DNA of 64,000 nt from an uncultured Eubacteriales bacterium (GTDB lineage: Bacteria; Bacillota; Clostridia; Oscillospirales; UMGS1783), in NCBI GenBank assembly GCA_934456365.1, contig CAKSHC010000005.1, forward strand, positions 1 to 64,000, given 5' to 3'. Below the pieces are notes generated by a model. The model was not told the DNA's origin. It saw only the letters and a list, made by a program, of their open reading frames with translations, and did no database searches. The translations under genes were made by a program, and so were the position numbers. This document shows, in pieces, positions 56,205-64,000 of this stretch. The stretch's first letter is position 1, and every line of letters starts with the position of its first letter.

Positions 56205-57563
56205 TTATCCCACCCGGACCGATTCCACCGGGGCTTTCACACAATGGTCCTGCGATCCCTTTCCTCCGAGCGCCGTGGCAAGTGAAATGGGCCCCACCCG
56301 CCCGAAGAGCATGGTGGCGCTCACAATCAGCTTCCCGGCCACTGGCAAAGCCGGCGTGAGGGCCCGGCTGAGCCCGACGGTCGCCGTGGCGCTGACCGTT
56401 TCATATAAAAGATCCGCCAAAGGCGCCTGCACAAATTGAGCCAGCAGAAGAGTGGAAACAAGCGCCGTGCAAAAGGAGCAAAGGCAAACCGCCAAAGCCC
56501 GCAGAACCGTTTTCGGATCCACCGCCCGTCCGAAGAGGACCACCTGCTCCCGGGAGCGCACCACCGAAAGAGCCGCCGCGCACAAAATCGCCGCCGTCAC
56601 CGTTTTGATCCCGCCCGCCGTGGAAACGGGGGAGCCCCCGATAAACATCAGCACCAGAGAAACCACCACCGAAGCCGGAGAGAGATTTTCCTGCAAAATC
56701 GTGGCAAACCCCGCTGTGCGGGTGGTCACCGATTGAAAAAAGGCGGCTAATAGCTGTTCGCCAAAGGGGCGCCCCTGCAAGGTCAGCGGATTATGCGATT
56801 CAAACAGAAGAAAAAGCGTCGTGCCGGCCAGAAGCAGAAAAGCTGTTGCCGAAAGGGCAATACGGCTGTGCAGCGATAGCGCGCCCCAGAGCCGACGGCG
56901 GTTGCCTGTCCGGCGGGCGCCCAAAACACGCAGAACATCCCACCAAACCAGAAATCCGACCCCTCCAAGAAGGATAAGCGCGCAGGTCACCCCGCACACC
57001 CAGGGATCGGCGGCGAAGCCGACGAGGCTGTTTTCCCCGATCAGATCCATTCCGGCGTTGCAGAAGGCCGAAACCGATTGAAAAATTGCCACCCAGATCC
57101 CCCGCGCGCCAAAGCGCGGCAGAAAGGCGGGAAGATAGCAAAGCGCGCCGATCCCTTCCACGATCCCCGTGCCGAGCAGAACCTTCTTCACAAACCGCAC
57201 CAGCCCCGAGAGCGTGTCCAGATTAAAGGAATCCTGAATGAAAAGCCGGTCGGTCAGCCCGAGGCGGCGATGAAACAGAAGCATCATCCCGGTCGTCACC
57301 GTCACAACGCCCAATCCGCCGATCTGGATCAGAAGAAGAATCACAGCCTGCCCAAACCAGCTCCAGGCCGTTGCCGTGGTCACCGTCACAAGCCCGGTCA
57401 CACAGGTCGCCGAAGCGGCGGTAAAAAGCGCGTCGGGATAGGAAACGCCTTTGCCGTCGGCAGAGGCAAAGGGAAGAGAGAGCAGAAGGCTTCCCAGCAG
57501 AATCACAAGGGCAAAGCCCAACAGAATGCCCCGCGCCGTCGACCACGAAAAAATCCGCTTCAT
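56205..57563 (-). CDS. ktrB: Potassium transporter membrane subunit KtrB
   Basis: The 452-residue protein belongs to the TrkH/KtrB family. It has four M1-P-M2 repeats with pore glycine segments such as FTAASATCVTGLVTV, SAFCNAGMDLIGENS, SVTTRTAGFAT and SATATVGLSRALTP. It imports K+ driven by the membrane potential or Na+, with KtrA as gate. It has its own promoter and the Shine-Dalgarno AAAAGGAGGG. Confidence 0.94.
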   Translation of the reverse strand: MKRIFSWSTARGILLGFALVILLGSLLLSLPFASADGKGVSYPDALFTAASATCVTGLVTVTTATAWSWFGQAVILLLIQIGGLGVVTVTTGMMLLFHRRLGLTDRLFIQDSFNLDTLSGLVRFVKKVLLGTGIVEGIGALCYLPAFLPRFGARGIWVAIFQSVSAFCNAGMDLIGENSLVGFAADPWVCGVTCALILLGGVGFLVWWDVLRVLGARRTGNRRRLWGALSLHSRIALSATAFLLLAGTTLFLLFESHNPLTLQGRPFGEQLLAAFFQSVTTRTAGFATILQENLSPASVVVSLVLMFIGGSPVSTAGGIKTVTAAILCAAALSVVRSREQVVLFGRAVDPKTVLRALAVCLCSFCTALVSTLLLAQFVQAPLADLLYETVSATATVGLSRALTPALPVAGKLIVSATMLFGRVGPISLATALGGKGSQDHCVKAPVESVRVG

Positions 57564-57584
57564 GTTCCGCCCTCCTTTTGAAGC

Positions 57585-57613
57585 AGTATAGCACGCCCCG
57601 CAGGAGAATTCAA
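57585..57613 (-). promoter_or_regulatory. Promoter of ktrBA
   Basis: On the minus strand: TTGAAT (57608-57613), 17-bp spacer, TATACT (57585-57590). It partly overlaps the terminator tail of the upstream DUF421 gene. Confidence 0.75.
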
Positions 57614-57640
57614 GAAAAAAGCTCAGCCCTTGGGCTGAGC
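57614..57640 (-). terminator. Terminator of the DUF421 gene
   Basis: A 9-bp stem GCTCAGCCC/GGGCTGAGC (57621-57629, 57632-57640) is followed on the minus strand by a U6 run. It overlaps the stop codon of the gene. Confidence 0.85.
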
Positions 57641-58321
57641 CTTCTTCTTGTCTTCTTTTCGGATCAAAACGGTCTTTCCGTCGGCTGTTACCGCGAAATA
57701 AAGGATGTCCTTCCGATCGGTCACCCCGCAGCGGCGCATCAGCGCATTGAGCTGCTTTTCATCCATTTTCAGCCGCTCCAGATTTATGGAAAGCACCCGC
57801 CCGTCACTGATGACGGTGTAGGGAATCTTGGCTTCCTGCGCGGCGATTCCCAGCGCTTCGGCGCTCGGCGGCTCGGCGCTTGCTTTGCGGAAAACCGAAA
57901 GCTTGCCGTTTGTTTCCAGAATCGCCGTCTGCACCTCGTCGGCCGAAAGCGCTCCGCCCTGACGCAGGCTTTCCACCAGATCGTCCACCGTGAAGCGCAC
58001 CCGCTTGAGCTCCTTCTGATCGATCTTTCCGTTTTCGATCAGCACGCTGGGCCGCCCCTCCAGGAGCTTGCGCAGCTTGACCGATTTCATCGAAATCAGC
58101 GAAAGAAGAACCTCAAAAGCGATCAGGATCGCGATAGCCAGAATGGCGTGGCTGACCGGAATGTCGGGATTCTGCATTGGAAGGCTGGCCAGATCCGAGA
58201 TCATGAAGGTCACAACCAGCTCGCCGATCTGCAGTTCGCCGATCTGTCTTTTTCCGGTCAGACGAATGACCAGCGTCACAAAGGCTATCATAATAATTGT
58301 GTTGAGAGCAACCTGTCCCAT
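57623..58321 (-). CDS. YetF-like DUF421 membrane protein
   Basis: The 232-residue protein has three N-terminal helices (MIAFVTLVIRLTGKRQIGEL, LVVTFMISDLASLP and a third, HAILAIAILIAFEVLLSLI). A cytoplasmic YetF-type domain follows: GRPSVLIENGKIDQKELKRV quoted in part, then FTVDDLVESLRQGG. YetF proteins are common in spore-forming Bacillota; their function is unclear. I start at ATG 58321 with GGGTGAT upstream. The much longer open frame to 59734 is only antisense to the FemX-like gene. Confidence 0.9.
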   Translation of the reverse strand: MGQVALNTIIMIAFVTLVIRLTGKRQIGELQIGELVVTFMISDLASLPMQNPDIPVSHAILAIAILIAFEVLLSLISMKSVKLRKLLEGRPSVLIENGKIDQKELKRVRFTVDDLVESLRQGGALSADEVQTAILETNGKLSVFRKASAEPPSAEALGIAAQEAKIPYTVISDGRVLSINLERLKMDEKQLNALMRRCGVTDRKDILYFAVTADGKTVLIRKEDKKKAQPKG

Positions 58322-58372
58322 TGATTCATCACCCGCGTTCAGTATGCCCGATCTTTTTCTTTTCATCCGCGG

Positions 58373-58401
58373 TTGACTAAGCCGGGCAGGAATGGTAAGA
58401 T
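58373..58401 (+). promoter_or_regulatory. Promoter of the FemX-like gene
   Basis: TTGACT (58373-58378), 17-bp spacer, TAAGAT (58396-58401). Confidence 0.65.
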
Positions 58402-58426
58402 AAGGCAGATAAGGGAGGCGCCGATT

Positions 58427-59752
58427 ATGACCGATTTCCGGGAACAAAACGATGAAGCAGTCTTTTCCCGCTTTGTGCAGAGCCACGGCGGCACATATTT
58501 CCAGCTCCCCGCCTGGGCGCGGGTAAAATCCAACTGGCACAGCCGCTGCCTGTTCGGCTATCAAAACGGAGAGCCCGTTCTGTCGGCGATGATCCTTGGC
58601 CGGCATCTTCCCCTGTGCGGCACGCTCTGGTATATCCCCTGCGGCTTTGTCGGAAACTACGAGGATCCGCAGCTTCTGGCCGATTTCACGGAGTATCTTC
58701 GCGCGCAGATGAAGAAGGAGCGGGTTTTCGCCGCCGTGATCGATCCCCCCATTCCCGAACGGATCGACGGGCAGGAGATCCCCGCCGCCAAGCCGGTCAC
58801 CGAGGCCCTCAAAGCCCTCGGCTGGCGCCATAATCCCGACCCCAATAACTACACCTACCAGCCCACCATGACTGTCCTGATCGAATGCGAGGATGAAAAC
58901 GGTCAGCGCTATACCCCCGATTCCCTCTGCAAAAAATTCGAAAAGGGCGTGCGCTACAGCGTGCGCGTCGGAGAGGGAAGAGGGCTGCGCAGCCAATCCT
59001 TCACCTTTGCCGACGCCGAACGCGACCCCTCGCTCTTCGACCGGTTTCTGGAGGTGATGGAGGAAACGGCCGACCGGCTCGAGATCCTCGCCCGCCCGCG
59101 CGACTACTACTATTCCTTCCTGCGCGAATTCGCGCCCTACGCCGTGGTTGACCTGGTCTACTACGATAAGGCCGCCGACCGGGAAAACGACCGAGCTCGC
59201 CTGGCCCGCCTGGCCGAGCTGCATGCCCAGATCAATCGGGAGGAGCGCGAGTCGATCCGCAAAAAGTGGGAAAGAGAAAAGGAAGCCCTCGAGAAGGATC
59301 ATGAAGCCTTCAAGGCCCGCCTCAAGGAGGCCGATTCGGCCACGCAGGACGACCGGCTCACCCTCGCCGCCGGCCTCACCATCACCTTCGGCGACACCGC
59401 CGGCTGCGTCTTCGGCGGCACCCGCAACATCCTGCGCAACACCCTGCGCTCCAGCCACTACCTCAACTTCATCCGCATCGCCCGCTCGCTTGAGGGCACG
59501 GTGCGCTACCACGACCTTGGCCGCGTGCCGCACAGCTATGTTTCTCCCAAATCCCCCGAGCATGGGCTTTATCAGTTCAAAATGAGCTTCTGCGCCAAGC
59601 GGTATGAATATATCGGGGAATACACGCTCGTGTCCTCCCGCCTGCGCTATTTCAATTATTATCGGCTCATGCCGCTTGTGCGCTGCTATCGGATGCGCAT
59701 CATCCGCTTTTTCAAAAATCTGTTTTCCCGGCAAAAAGAGGGAGAGGCTTGA
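58427..59752 (+). CDS. FemAB-type peptidoglycan interpeptide bridge ligase
   Basis: The 441-residue protein has the two GNAT-like subdomains of FemX/MurM enzymes: GGTYFQLPAWARVKSNW and GTLWYIPCGFVGNYEDP in the first, and GLTITFGDTAGCVFGG and HGLYQFKMSFCAKRYEYIGE in the second. A charged helical-arm insertion (REERESIRKKWEREKEALEK) separates them. Such enzymes attach amino acids from aminoacyl-tRNA to lipid II. The ATG at 58427 follows AAGGGAGG; the longer frame from 58373 would start in the promoter. Confidence 0.9.
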   Translation: MTDFREQNDEAVFSRFVQSHGGTYFQLPAWARVKSNWHSRCLFGYQNGEPVLSAMILGRHLPLCGTLWYIPCGFVGNYEDPQLLADFTEYLRAQMKKERVFAAVIDPPIPERIDGQEIPAAKPVTEALKALGWRHNPDPNNYTYQPTMTVLIECEDENGQRYTPDSLCKKFEKGVRYSVRVGEGRGLRSQSFTFADAERDPSLFDRFLEVMEETADRLEILARPRDYYYSFLREFAPYAVVDLVYYDKAADRENDRARLARLAELHAQINREERESIRKKWEREKEALEKDHEAFKARLKEADSATQDDRLTLAAGLTITFGDTAGCVFGGTRNILRNTLRSSHYLNFIRIARSLEGTVRYHDLGRVPHSYVSPKSPEHGLYQFKMSFCAKRYEYIGEYTLVSSRLRYFNYYRLMPLVRCYRMRIIRFFKNLFSRQKEGEA

Positions 59753-59768
59753 GCCTCTCCCTTTGTTT
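59739..59768. terminator. Bidirectional terminator between the FemX-like and nucleosidase genes
   Basis: An 11-bp stem AGGGAGAGGCT/AGCCTCTCCCT is flanked by T-rich tails on both strands, between two convergent genes. Confidence 0.85.
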
Positions 59769-60394
59769 TATTCTGCCAAAACCCGCATCAGGAAATCCGC
59801 CAGCTGCTCGCTTGTGGGAACCACGTTTTCCGTGTGCTGCGAATCGTCGTCGTTGTTGGCCACAATATCGCTGATTACCTTGTAAAGCCGGTAGGGCACC
59901 CCGAGCTTCGTGCAGACAAAGGCCACCGCATACCCCTCCATCTCCACCGCCAGATCAGGCTCCACCACATCGTTTTTCCCGATGAACCGGTCGGTGCTGC
60001 GCACCGTGACCGCTTCGAGAGAAGCGTCCTGCTCGGGATAAAGATAGGTCGATTCCCGCGGCAGCGTGTAGGGCGGATAGCCCGCCACCGTCAGATCCAC
60101 ATCCCCCTTGAACACCCGCCCGGCGCATACGATCTTTCCCACCGGCAGCCCCGGCCCGGTCGAGCCGGCGGTGCCTGCGTTGATGATAAACGAGCAGCCG
60201 TAGCGGCGGATCAGCGTTTCGGTACAGAGCGCCGCCGCCAGCGAGCCGATGTCGCCCACCCCGACCGCGACCGATTCTCCGTCGTAGAAAAATCCGCCCG
60301 GATATTCTTCCGTCGCCTCGCTCAGGTTCAGGCGCGCCAGCAGGGGAGCCGCTTCTTCCTTCATGGCAAACACAAATCCTACTTTTCTTTTCAT
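59768..60394 (-). CDS. 5'-methylthioadenosine/S-adenosylhomocysteine nucleosidase-family protein
   Basis: The 208-residue protein belongs to the nucleoside phosphorylase superfamily: VGFVFAMKEEAAPLLARL, FIINAGTAGSTGPGLPVGKI, the substrate-binding PDLAVEMEGYAVAFVC and the catalytic aspartate in VISDIVAN. It most likely splits methylthioadenosine and S-adenosylhomocysteine; a related nucleosidase activity cannot be excluded. It is slightly short for the family. It is transcribed alone from the promoter at 60420-60448. Confidence 0.88.
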   Translation of the reverse strand: MKRKVGFVFAMKEEAAPLLARLNLSEATEEYPGGFFYDGESVAVGVGDIGSLAAALCTETLIRRYGCSFIINAGTAGSTGPGLPVGKIVCAGRVFKGDVDLTVAGYPPYTLPRESTYLYPEQDASLEAVTVRSTDRFIGKNDVVEPDLAVEMEGYAVAFVCTKLGVPYRLYKVISDIVANNDDDSQHTENVVPTSEQLADFLMRVLAE

Positions 60395-60419
60395 GCAAAG
60401 CCTCCCTTTTTCTTCTCTC

Positions 60420-60448
60420 AGAATACATCAAACCGCCCCGAAAGTAAA
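60420..60448 (-). promoter_or_regulatory. Promoter of the nucleosidase gene
   Basis: On the minus strand: TTTACT (60443-60448), 17-bp spacer, TATTCT (60420-60425). Confidence 0.6.
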
Positions 60449-60455
60449 TAGAATC

Positions 60456-60484
60456 TTGTAAAGGGAGCCGGTTTCGCGTATAAT
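60456..60484 (+). promoter_or_regulatory. Promoter of the spoVB-mazG operon
   Basis: TTGTAA (60456-60461), 17-bp spacer, TATAAT (60479-60484). It diverges from the nucleosidase promoter. Confidence 0.75.
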
Positions 60485-60502
60485 AGAAAAAAGAGGTGCG
60501 CT

Positions 60503-62113
60503 ATGGAGCAGTCGGGAAAGGGTCGCCGCAGCGGTCAGAATTTTATAGCGGGAGCCGCCATTTTATCGGCGGCAGGGGTGCTGGTCAAGATCGTCAGCGC
60601 CTGCTTCAAGATCCCCTTGACCAACCTGCTCGGCGCGCAGGCCATGTCGTATTTCAACACGGCTTATACCGTCTACAACCTCTTAGTCAATCTCTCCACC
60701 GTCGGGCTCTCGGTCGCCGTGGCCCGCTGCATTGCGGAATATGCCGCGCTGGGCCGGACGGAGGAGGAACGCGCCGTGGTGTCCGTCGCCAACCGCACCT
60801 TCGGCCTGATCGGCCTTGCGCTCGGGCTGGTGTTTTTCCTGCTGGCCGATCCCATTGCCGCCGCCCTTCAGAATCCCGGCGCGGCCCCGGCCTGCCGGGC
60901 GCTTGCGCCCGCGCTTCTGTTTGTGGCGATTTTGTCGGTCAATAAAGGCTTTTTTCAGGGGCATGGGGATATGGTGCCGCTGGCCGTTTCCAATCTCATT
61001 GAGGTGCTGGTCAAGCTGGTCGCCGGGCTGGGGCTTTCCTGGCTCTTGCTCCAAAACGGTATGGATTCGCCCTCGGTGGTCGGCGGCGCGGTGGCCGGCG
61101 TCAGCCTCGGCGCCTTTTTCTCGATGCTCTATCTGTTTGTGCGAAAGCTTCTAACCGCTCCCCGCGGCCCCCGGCTGCCCCGGAAAGAGGCGCGGGTGCG
61201 CGGCGTTTGGCAGAAGTTTGTCCGCACCGCTCTTCCCGTCACCTTAGGGGCCCTGACCGGCAACCTCGCCGGGCTGATCGATCTGGGGCTCGTGATGCGC
61301 CGCCTGGTATCCAGCGGGATGAGCGTCGACGGCGCCAACACGCTCTACGGCGCCTATTCCGCCATGTCGCTTACCGTGTTCAATATGCCGCTGGCCATTA
61401 TGCTCTCGGTCGGCGTGGCGGCTCTTCCGGCCGTTTCGGCCGCCGCCGCGCTGCGGGATTCGGAAAAAACCCGCCGCACCGTTTTTGCCGCCCTGAAGCT
61501 GACCTCACTCTTTTCTCTGCCCTGCGCGGTGGGAATGAGCGTGCTTTCCGGGCCGATCCTGCGCCTTCTCTTTACCCGCGCCGAGGAGGTGCCGCTCGCC
61601 GAAACGCCGCTCGCCGTTCTGGGCGCCGCCTTCTTCTTTATGGGAATGGCCTCGGTCGCCACCCCGCTTCTGCAGGCGCTGGGCCGCCCCTGGGCCCCGG
61701 TGCGGAACCTCCTTCTGGCGGCAGCCGTGAAGATCGCCTGCAATTTCTGGCTCGTTCCGCTGTATCGGTTGGAGGGCGCCGCCTTTTCCAATCTGATGAT
61801 GTATCTGGCGCTCTGCGCTTTGAATCTGCTCTCGCTGCGCCGCGCCGCCGGGGGGAGGCCGGAGCTGGGAAGAGCCTTCGTCCGCCCGCTGGGCGCCGCG
61901 CTGCTGTGCGGAGCGGCCGCCTGGGGCTCGCAGAACCTGCTCGCCCGTCTGATCCCCGAATCGATCGCCACGCTCCTGGCCGTCCTTTTGGGCGCGGCGG
62001 TTTATTTCGCCGCCGTTTTGGCCTTCCGGATTTTGCGCGCCGAGGATCTCGCATTTTTACCAAAGTCAAAAAAAATCAAGAAAATACTTGAAAAAAAGGG
62101 TTGGATAGGGTAA
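60503..62113 (+). CDS. SpoVB/YabM-like lipid flippase (MOP superfamily)
   Basis: The 536-residue membrane protein has 14 predicted helices and the SpoVB/MurJ-type pattern: GVLVKIVSACFKIPLTNLLG, FNTAYTVYNLLVNLSTVGL, NKGFFQGHGDMVPLAVSN and GMASVATPLLQALGRPW. It probably flips lipid-linked peptidoglycan or polysaccharide precursors. It is followed 1 bp later by mazG, then HU and rqcP, matching the Bacillus yabM-yabN-yabO order. Confidence 0.9.
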   Translation: MEQSGKGRRSGQNFIAGAAILSAAGVLVKIVSACFKIPLTNLLGAQAMSYFNTAYTVYNLLVNLSTVGLSVAVARCIAEYAALGRTEEERAVVSVANRTFGLIGLALGLVFFLLADPIAAALQNPGAAPACRALAPALLFVAILSVNKGFFQGHGDMVPLAVSNLIEVLVKLVAGLGLSWLLLQNGMDSPSVVGGAVAGVSLGAFFSMLYLFVRKLLTAPRGPRLPRKEARVRGVWQKFVRTALPVTLGALTGNLAGLIDLGLVMRRLVSSGMSVDGANTLYGAYSAMSLTVFNMPLAIMLSVGVAALPAVSAAAALRDSEKTRRTVFAALKLTSLFSLPCAVGMSVLSGPILRLLFTRAEEVPLAETPLAVLGAAFFFMGMASVATPLLQALGRPWAPVRNLLLAAAVKIACNFWLVPLYRLEGAAFSNLMMYLALCALNLLSLRRAAGGRPELGRAFVRPLGAALLCGAAAWGSQNLLARLIPESIATLLAVLLGAAVYFAAVLAFRILRAEDLAFLPKSKKIKKILEKKGWIG

Positions 62114-62114
62114 A

Positions 62115-62930
62115 ATGAATAAGAAAGAAGAATTGCTTTTAAGAGATCGCTTCGATGTTTCCGATCTGATTTCCATCATGGAAATCCTGCGGGCGCCGGA
62201 TGGCTGTCCATGGGATCGGGAGCAAACGCATGCCTCCATCCGCAAAAATCTCATTGAAGAGGCCTATGAGGTTTGCGAGGGTATTGACCGGGAAGACGAT
62301 GCGATTTTGTGCGAAGAACTGGGAGATCTGCTTTTGCAGGTCGTGTTCCATGCTCAGATCGCCAAAGAGCGCGGCGCCTTTTCCATCGCCGACGTGGCCG
62401 ACGGGATCTGTAAAAAGCTGATCCGCCGCCACCCCCATATTTTCGCCGGGGAATCGGCCTCCAGCGCCGACGAGGTTCTGGACGTGTGGGATGCCGTCAA
62501 GAAAAAAGAGCATGGCGGAAAGGAAACGGCTGCCGATTCCATGCGCCATGTTTTCCGCGGAATGCCGGCTTTGATGCGCGCTCAGAAGGTGCAGGGCAAG
62601 GCCGCCAAGGTCGGCTTCGATTGGGAAACCCCCGAGGAAGCCGCCAAAAAGCTCCCCGAGGAGCTGGACGAGCTCTTTGAAGCCCGCCGCAGCGGGAATG
62701 AAGAGGCCGTCTGCGAGGAAGCGGGCGATCTGCTCTTTTCGGCTGTCAATGTCGTCCGGCTGTGCGGCGCGGAGAGCGACGAGGCTTTGTGCCGAACCAC
62801 GGATAAATTCATCCGCCGCTTCGCCGAGGTCGAGCAGGCCGTGGCCGAAGAGGGCCGGCGCATGGAGGAGCTGTCTCTTTGCGAGCTTGATCGCTATTGG
62901 GAGCTTGCCAAGCATAAGGAAAGGGACTAA
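62115..62930 (+). CDS. mazG: Nucleoside triphosphate pyrophosphohydrolase MazG
   Basis: The 271-residue protein has two MazG domains. The first contains LRAPDGCPWDREQTHASIRK and LIEEAYEVCEGIDREDD; the second contains LPEELDELFEARRSGNEEAV and AGDLLFSAVNVVRLCG. The metal-binding EExxE plus ExxD pattern is seen in both. It degrades aberrant or damaged NTPs. Bacillus YabN has an extra methylase domain that is missing here. Confidence 0.94.
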   Translation: MNKKEELLLRDRFDVSDLISIMEILRAPDGCPWDREQTHASIRKNLIEEAYEVCEGIDREDDAILCEELGDLLLQVVFHAQIAKERGAFSIADVADGICKKLIRRHPHIFAGESASSADEVLDVWDAVKKKEHGGKETAADSMRHVFRGMPALMRAQKVQGKAAKVGFDWETPEEAAKKLPEELDELFEARRSGNEEAVCEEAGDLLFSAVNVVRLCGAESDEALCRTTDKFIRRFAEVEQAVAEEGRRMEELSLCELDRYWELAKHKERD

Positions 62931-62980
62931 ACGCAAGAATCTTGCGATTAGGATATATTATTTTACGAAGGAGAAATATC

Positions 62981-63250
62981 ATGAACAAGTCCGAACTCAT
63001 TGCCGCCATCGCTGGCAAAACCGGTTTGACCAAAAAGGATTCCGAGCAGGCTGTTAACGTGCTGATCGAGGAGATCGCCGGCGCTCTCAAGAAGGGCGAT
63101 AAGGTTTCCGTCGCCGGTTTCGGCACTTTTGAAGTGAAGCATAGAGCCGCTCGTATGGGCCGCAACCCCAAGACCAAAGAGCCCATCCAGATCGCTGCCT
63201 CCAAGGCTCCTGCCTTCAAGCCCGGCAAGCAGTTCAAAGACGCCATCTGA
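62981..63250 (+). CDS. hup: DNA-binding protein HU
   Basis: The 89-residue nucleoid protein starts MNKSELIAAIAGKTGLTKKD and has the DNA-binding arm GFGTFEVKHRAARMGRNPKT and C-terminal KPGKQFKDAI. I chose ATG 62981, preceded by AAGGAG; the in-frame region from 62942 is upstream noncoding DNA. It sits between mazG and rqcP, as is usual in Clostridia. Confidence 0.96.
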   Translation: MNKSELIAAIAGKTGLTKKDSEQAVNVLIEEIAGALKKGDKVSVAGFGTFEVKHRAARMGRNPKTKEPIQIAASKAPAFKPGKQFKDAI

Positions 63251-63265
63251 GTCCCGTTCATTTCA

Positions 63266-63299
63266 GGGGAGCGACCTTTCGGGGCCGCTCCTTTCTTTT
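63266..63299 (+). terminator. Terminator-like stem-loop between HU and rqcP
   Basis: GGAGCG (63268-63273) pairs with CGCTCC (63286-63291) around an inner imperfect stem, followed by TTTCTTTT. Its T-rich tail leads into the rqcP start, so read-through probably allows lower rqcP expression. Confidence 0.6.
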
Positions 63300-63310
63300 G
63301 GAGAAAAGCC

Positions 63311-63556
63311 ATGCGCATTGATAAATACCTCAAGGTTTCCCGCCTCATCAAGCGCCGCACCGTCGCCAACGAAGCCTGCGACGGCGGCCGCGTTTCGGTC
63401 GGCGGCCGCCCCGTGAAGGCCTCCTACGAGGTCAAGGAAGGGGATATCATCGAGATCTCTTTCGGGCAAAAGCCCATCCGCGTGCGGGTCGAATCCATCA
63501 ACCCCACTGCCGGCCGCGCCGACGCCGCCGGGCTCTATACCGTCCTTCCCGAATAA
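63311..63556 (+). CDS. rqcP: S4-domain RNA-binding protein RqcP (YabO)
   Basis: The 81-residue protein is an S4 domain: MRIDKYLKVSRLIKRRTVAN, EACDGGRVSVGGRPVKASYE quoted in part, and KEGDIIEISFGQKP. RqcP works with RqcH on stalled 50S subunits to add alanine tails in ribosome quality control. The place after mazG/HU is typical. The Shine-Dalgarno is GGAG. Confidence 0.93.
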   Translation: MRIDKYLKVSRLIKRRTVANEACDGGRVSVGGRPVKASYEVKEGDIIEISFGQKPIRVRVESINPTAGRADAAGLYTVLPE

Positions 63557-63570
63557 ATTTTTTTGGGGGA

Positions 63571-63600
63571 TTGACAGCCGCCCGCGCTGTATGGTAAAAC
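63571..63600 (+). promoter_or_regulatory. Possible promoter of the MFS-type gene
   Basis: TTGACA (63571-63576), 18-bp spacer, TAAAAC (63595-63600) with TG upstream of the -10. Confidence 0.55.
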
Positions 63601-63633
63601 ATCCTTGAGATGAGAAAAAGACGAGGTGCGGAT

Positions 63634-64000
63634 ATGCTGCAGTCTCTCAAAAAGGTTTTCAACAGCTTCTGGATCCCGTTTCGCGACATTATCCATCTGC
63701 GCGACGAAGACGGCAAGGGAAGAACCATTATCCTTGTCACCAATATCCTTTTGGCGTTCTATAACGTCTTTATAACCGGTGTTTTCTACACCGGTTTTCT
63801 TTCCATCTACGGAATTTCCATCACCGGCACCGGGATCCTTACCTTCGTCCCCTTCCTCTCCAACCTCCTGTGCATCTTCTCCTCGGCCATCCTCGGCCGC
63901 TTCCGCCGCCGGAAAAAGATCATTCTCACAACGAAGCTCTTCTTCTATTTCTGCTATATCGTCGTCGCCACCACCATTCCCCAGATCGTCACCGATCCCC
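63634..64000 (+). CDS. MFS-type membrane transporter, 3' part outside the window
   Basis: The frame from ATG 63634 is open to the window edge (122 complete codons). The product starts MLQSLKKVFNSFWIPFRDII and has hydrophobic segments IILVTNILLAFYNVFITGVF, TGILTFVPFLSNLLCIFSSA and LFFYFCYIVVATTIPQIV. A basic loop GRFRRRKKII follows the second full helix pair, as in the helix 2-3 loop of major facilitator proteins. The assignment is from topology only. GAGGTG lies upstream of the start. Confidence 0.65.
   Translation, partial: MLQSLKKVFNSFWIPFRDIIHLRDEDGKGRTIILVTNILLAFYNVFITGVFYTGFLSIYGISITGTGILTFVPFLSNLLCIFSSAILGRFRRRKKIILTTKLFFYFCYIVVATTIPQIVTDP

Noticed and set aside
58322..59734. N-terminal extension of the DUF421 frame to 703 codons
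   Set aside because: The extension is antisense to the FemX-like gene; the conserved DUF421 protein starts at 58321 with its own Shine-Dalgarno.

Overview
The window is GC-rich chromosomal DNA of a Gram-positive anaerobe-type bacterium, most likely class Clostridia (Bacillota) and probably order Oscillospirales. The evidence is AddAB instead of RecBCD, a T-box leader on pheST, IreB, KtrAB, a CIRCE-controlled groESL, the SpoVB/MazG/HU/RqcP cluster, FemAB-type and DHHW/MBOAT envelope genes, and a dockerin/cohesin pair. Strong sigma-A type promoters and intrinsic terminators separate compact operons with many ATGA-type overlaps. The family-level placement is inference.

Layout. Positions 1-1.2 kb are foreign-looking AT-rich DNA. 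They hold a HaeIII-family restriction endonuclease gene whose start is lost at a junction with a zinc-ribbon gene remnant. Then come tRNA-Ser(GGA), addBA (minus strand), tsaE-tsaB-rpiB-upp, and a large XRE-type protein. At 12.6-18.7 kb lies an accessory locus, described below. At 18.7-27.5 kb: two small envelope or unknown genes, T-box-pheST, ireB, an aldo/keto reductase, nnrD, a lipoprotein, alr and a mazF with no visible antitoxin. At 27.6-37 kb: a polyprenyl-phosphate glycosyltransferase, YitT, a surface O-acylation module (SGNH, DUF4358 lipoprotein, MBOAT, DHHW) and three peptidases. At 37-48 kb: yigZ, dgt-dnaG-rpoD, tig-clpP-clpX-lipid kinase, groESL. At 48-64 kb: a GH36 alpha-galactosidase, three small repair/unknown genes, a heterodimeric ABC exporter, KtrAB, YetF-like DUF421, a FemX-like ligase, an MTA/SAH nucleosidase, the spoVB-mazG-hup-rqcP cluster and the start of an MFS-type transporter cut by the window edge.

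Most notable finding. At 12.6-18.7 kb a tyrosine recombinase gene is followed directly by a 289-bp element bounded by two 28-bp inverted repeats. Each repeat is a pair of 10-bp palindromic arms around an asymmetric 4-bp centre. Inside is an excellent extended -10 promoter (TTTACA-17-TATAAT) that, in the orientation given, points left, away from the downstream genes. Inversion would place it about 85 nt upstream of the ribosome-binding site and start of an operon. That operon encodes a DUF2971 protein (frameshifted in an A7 tract), a secreted BspA-type leucine-rich-repeat protein ending in a type I dockerin, and a membrane-anchored protein with a cohesin-like domain and six CxxC repeats. I read this as a phase-variable, recombinase-controlled switch for a self-assembling cohesin-dockerin surface adhesin, captured in the OFF state. 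The repeats, the promoter and the domains are visible in the sequence. Switching and the cohesin-dockerin interaction are inference.
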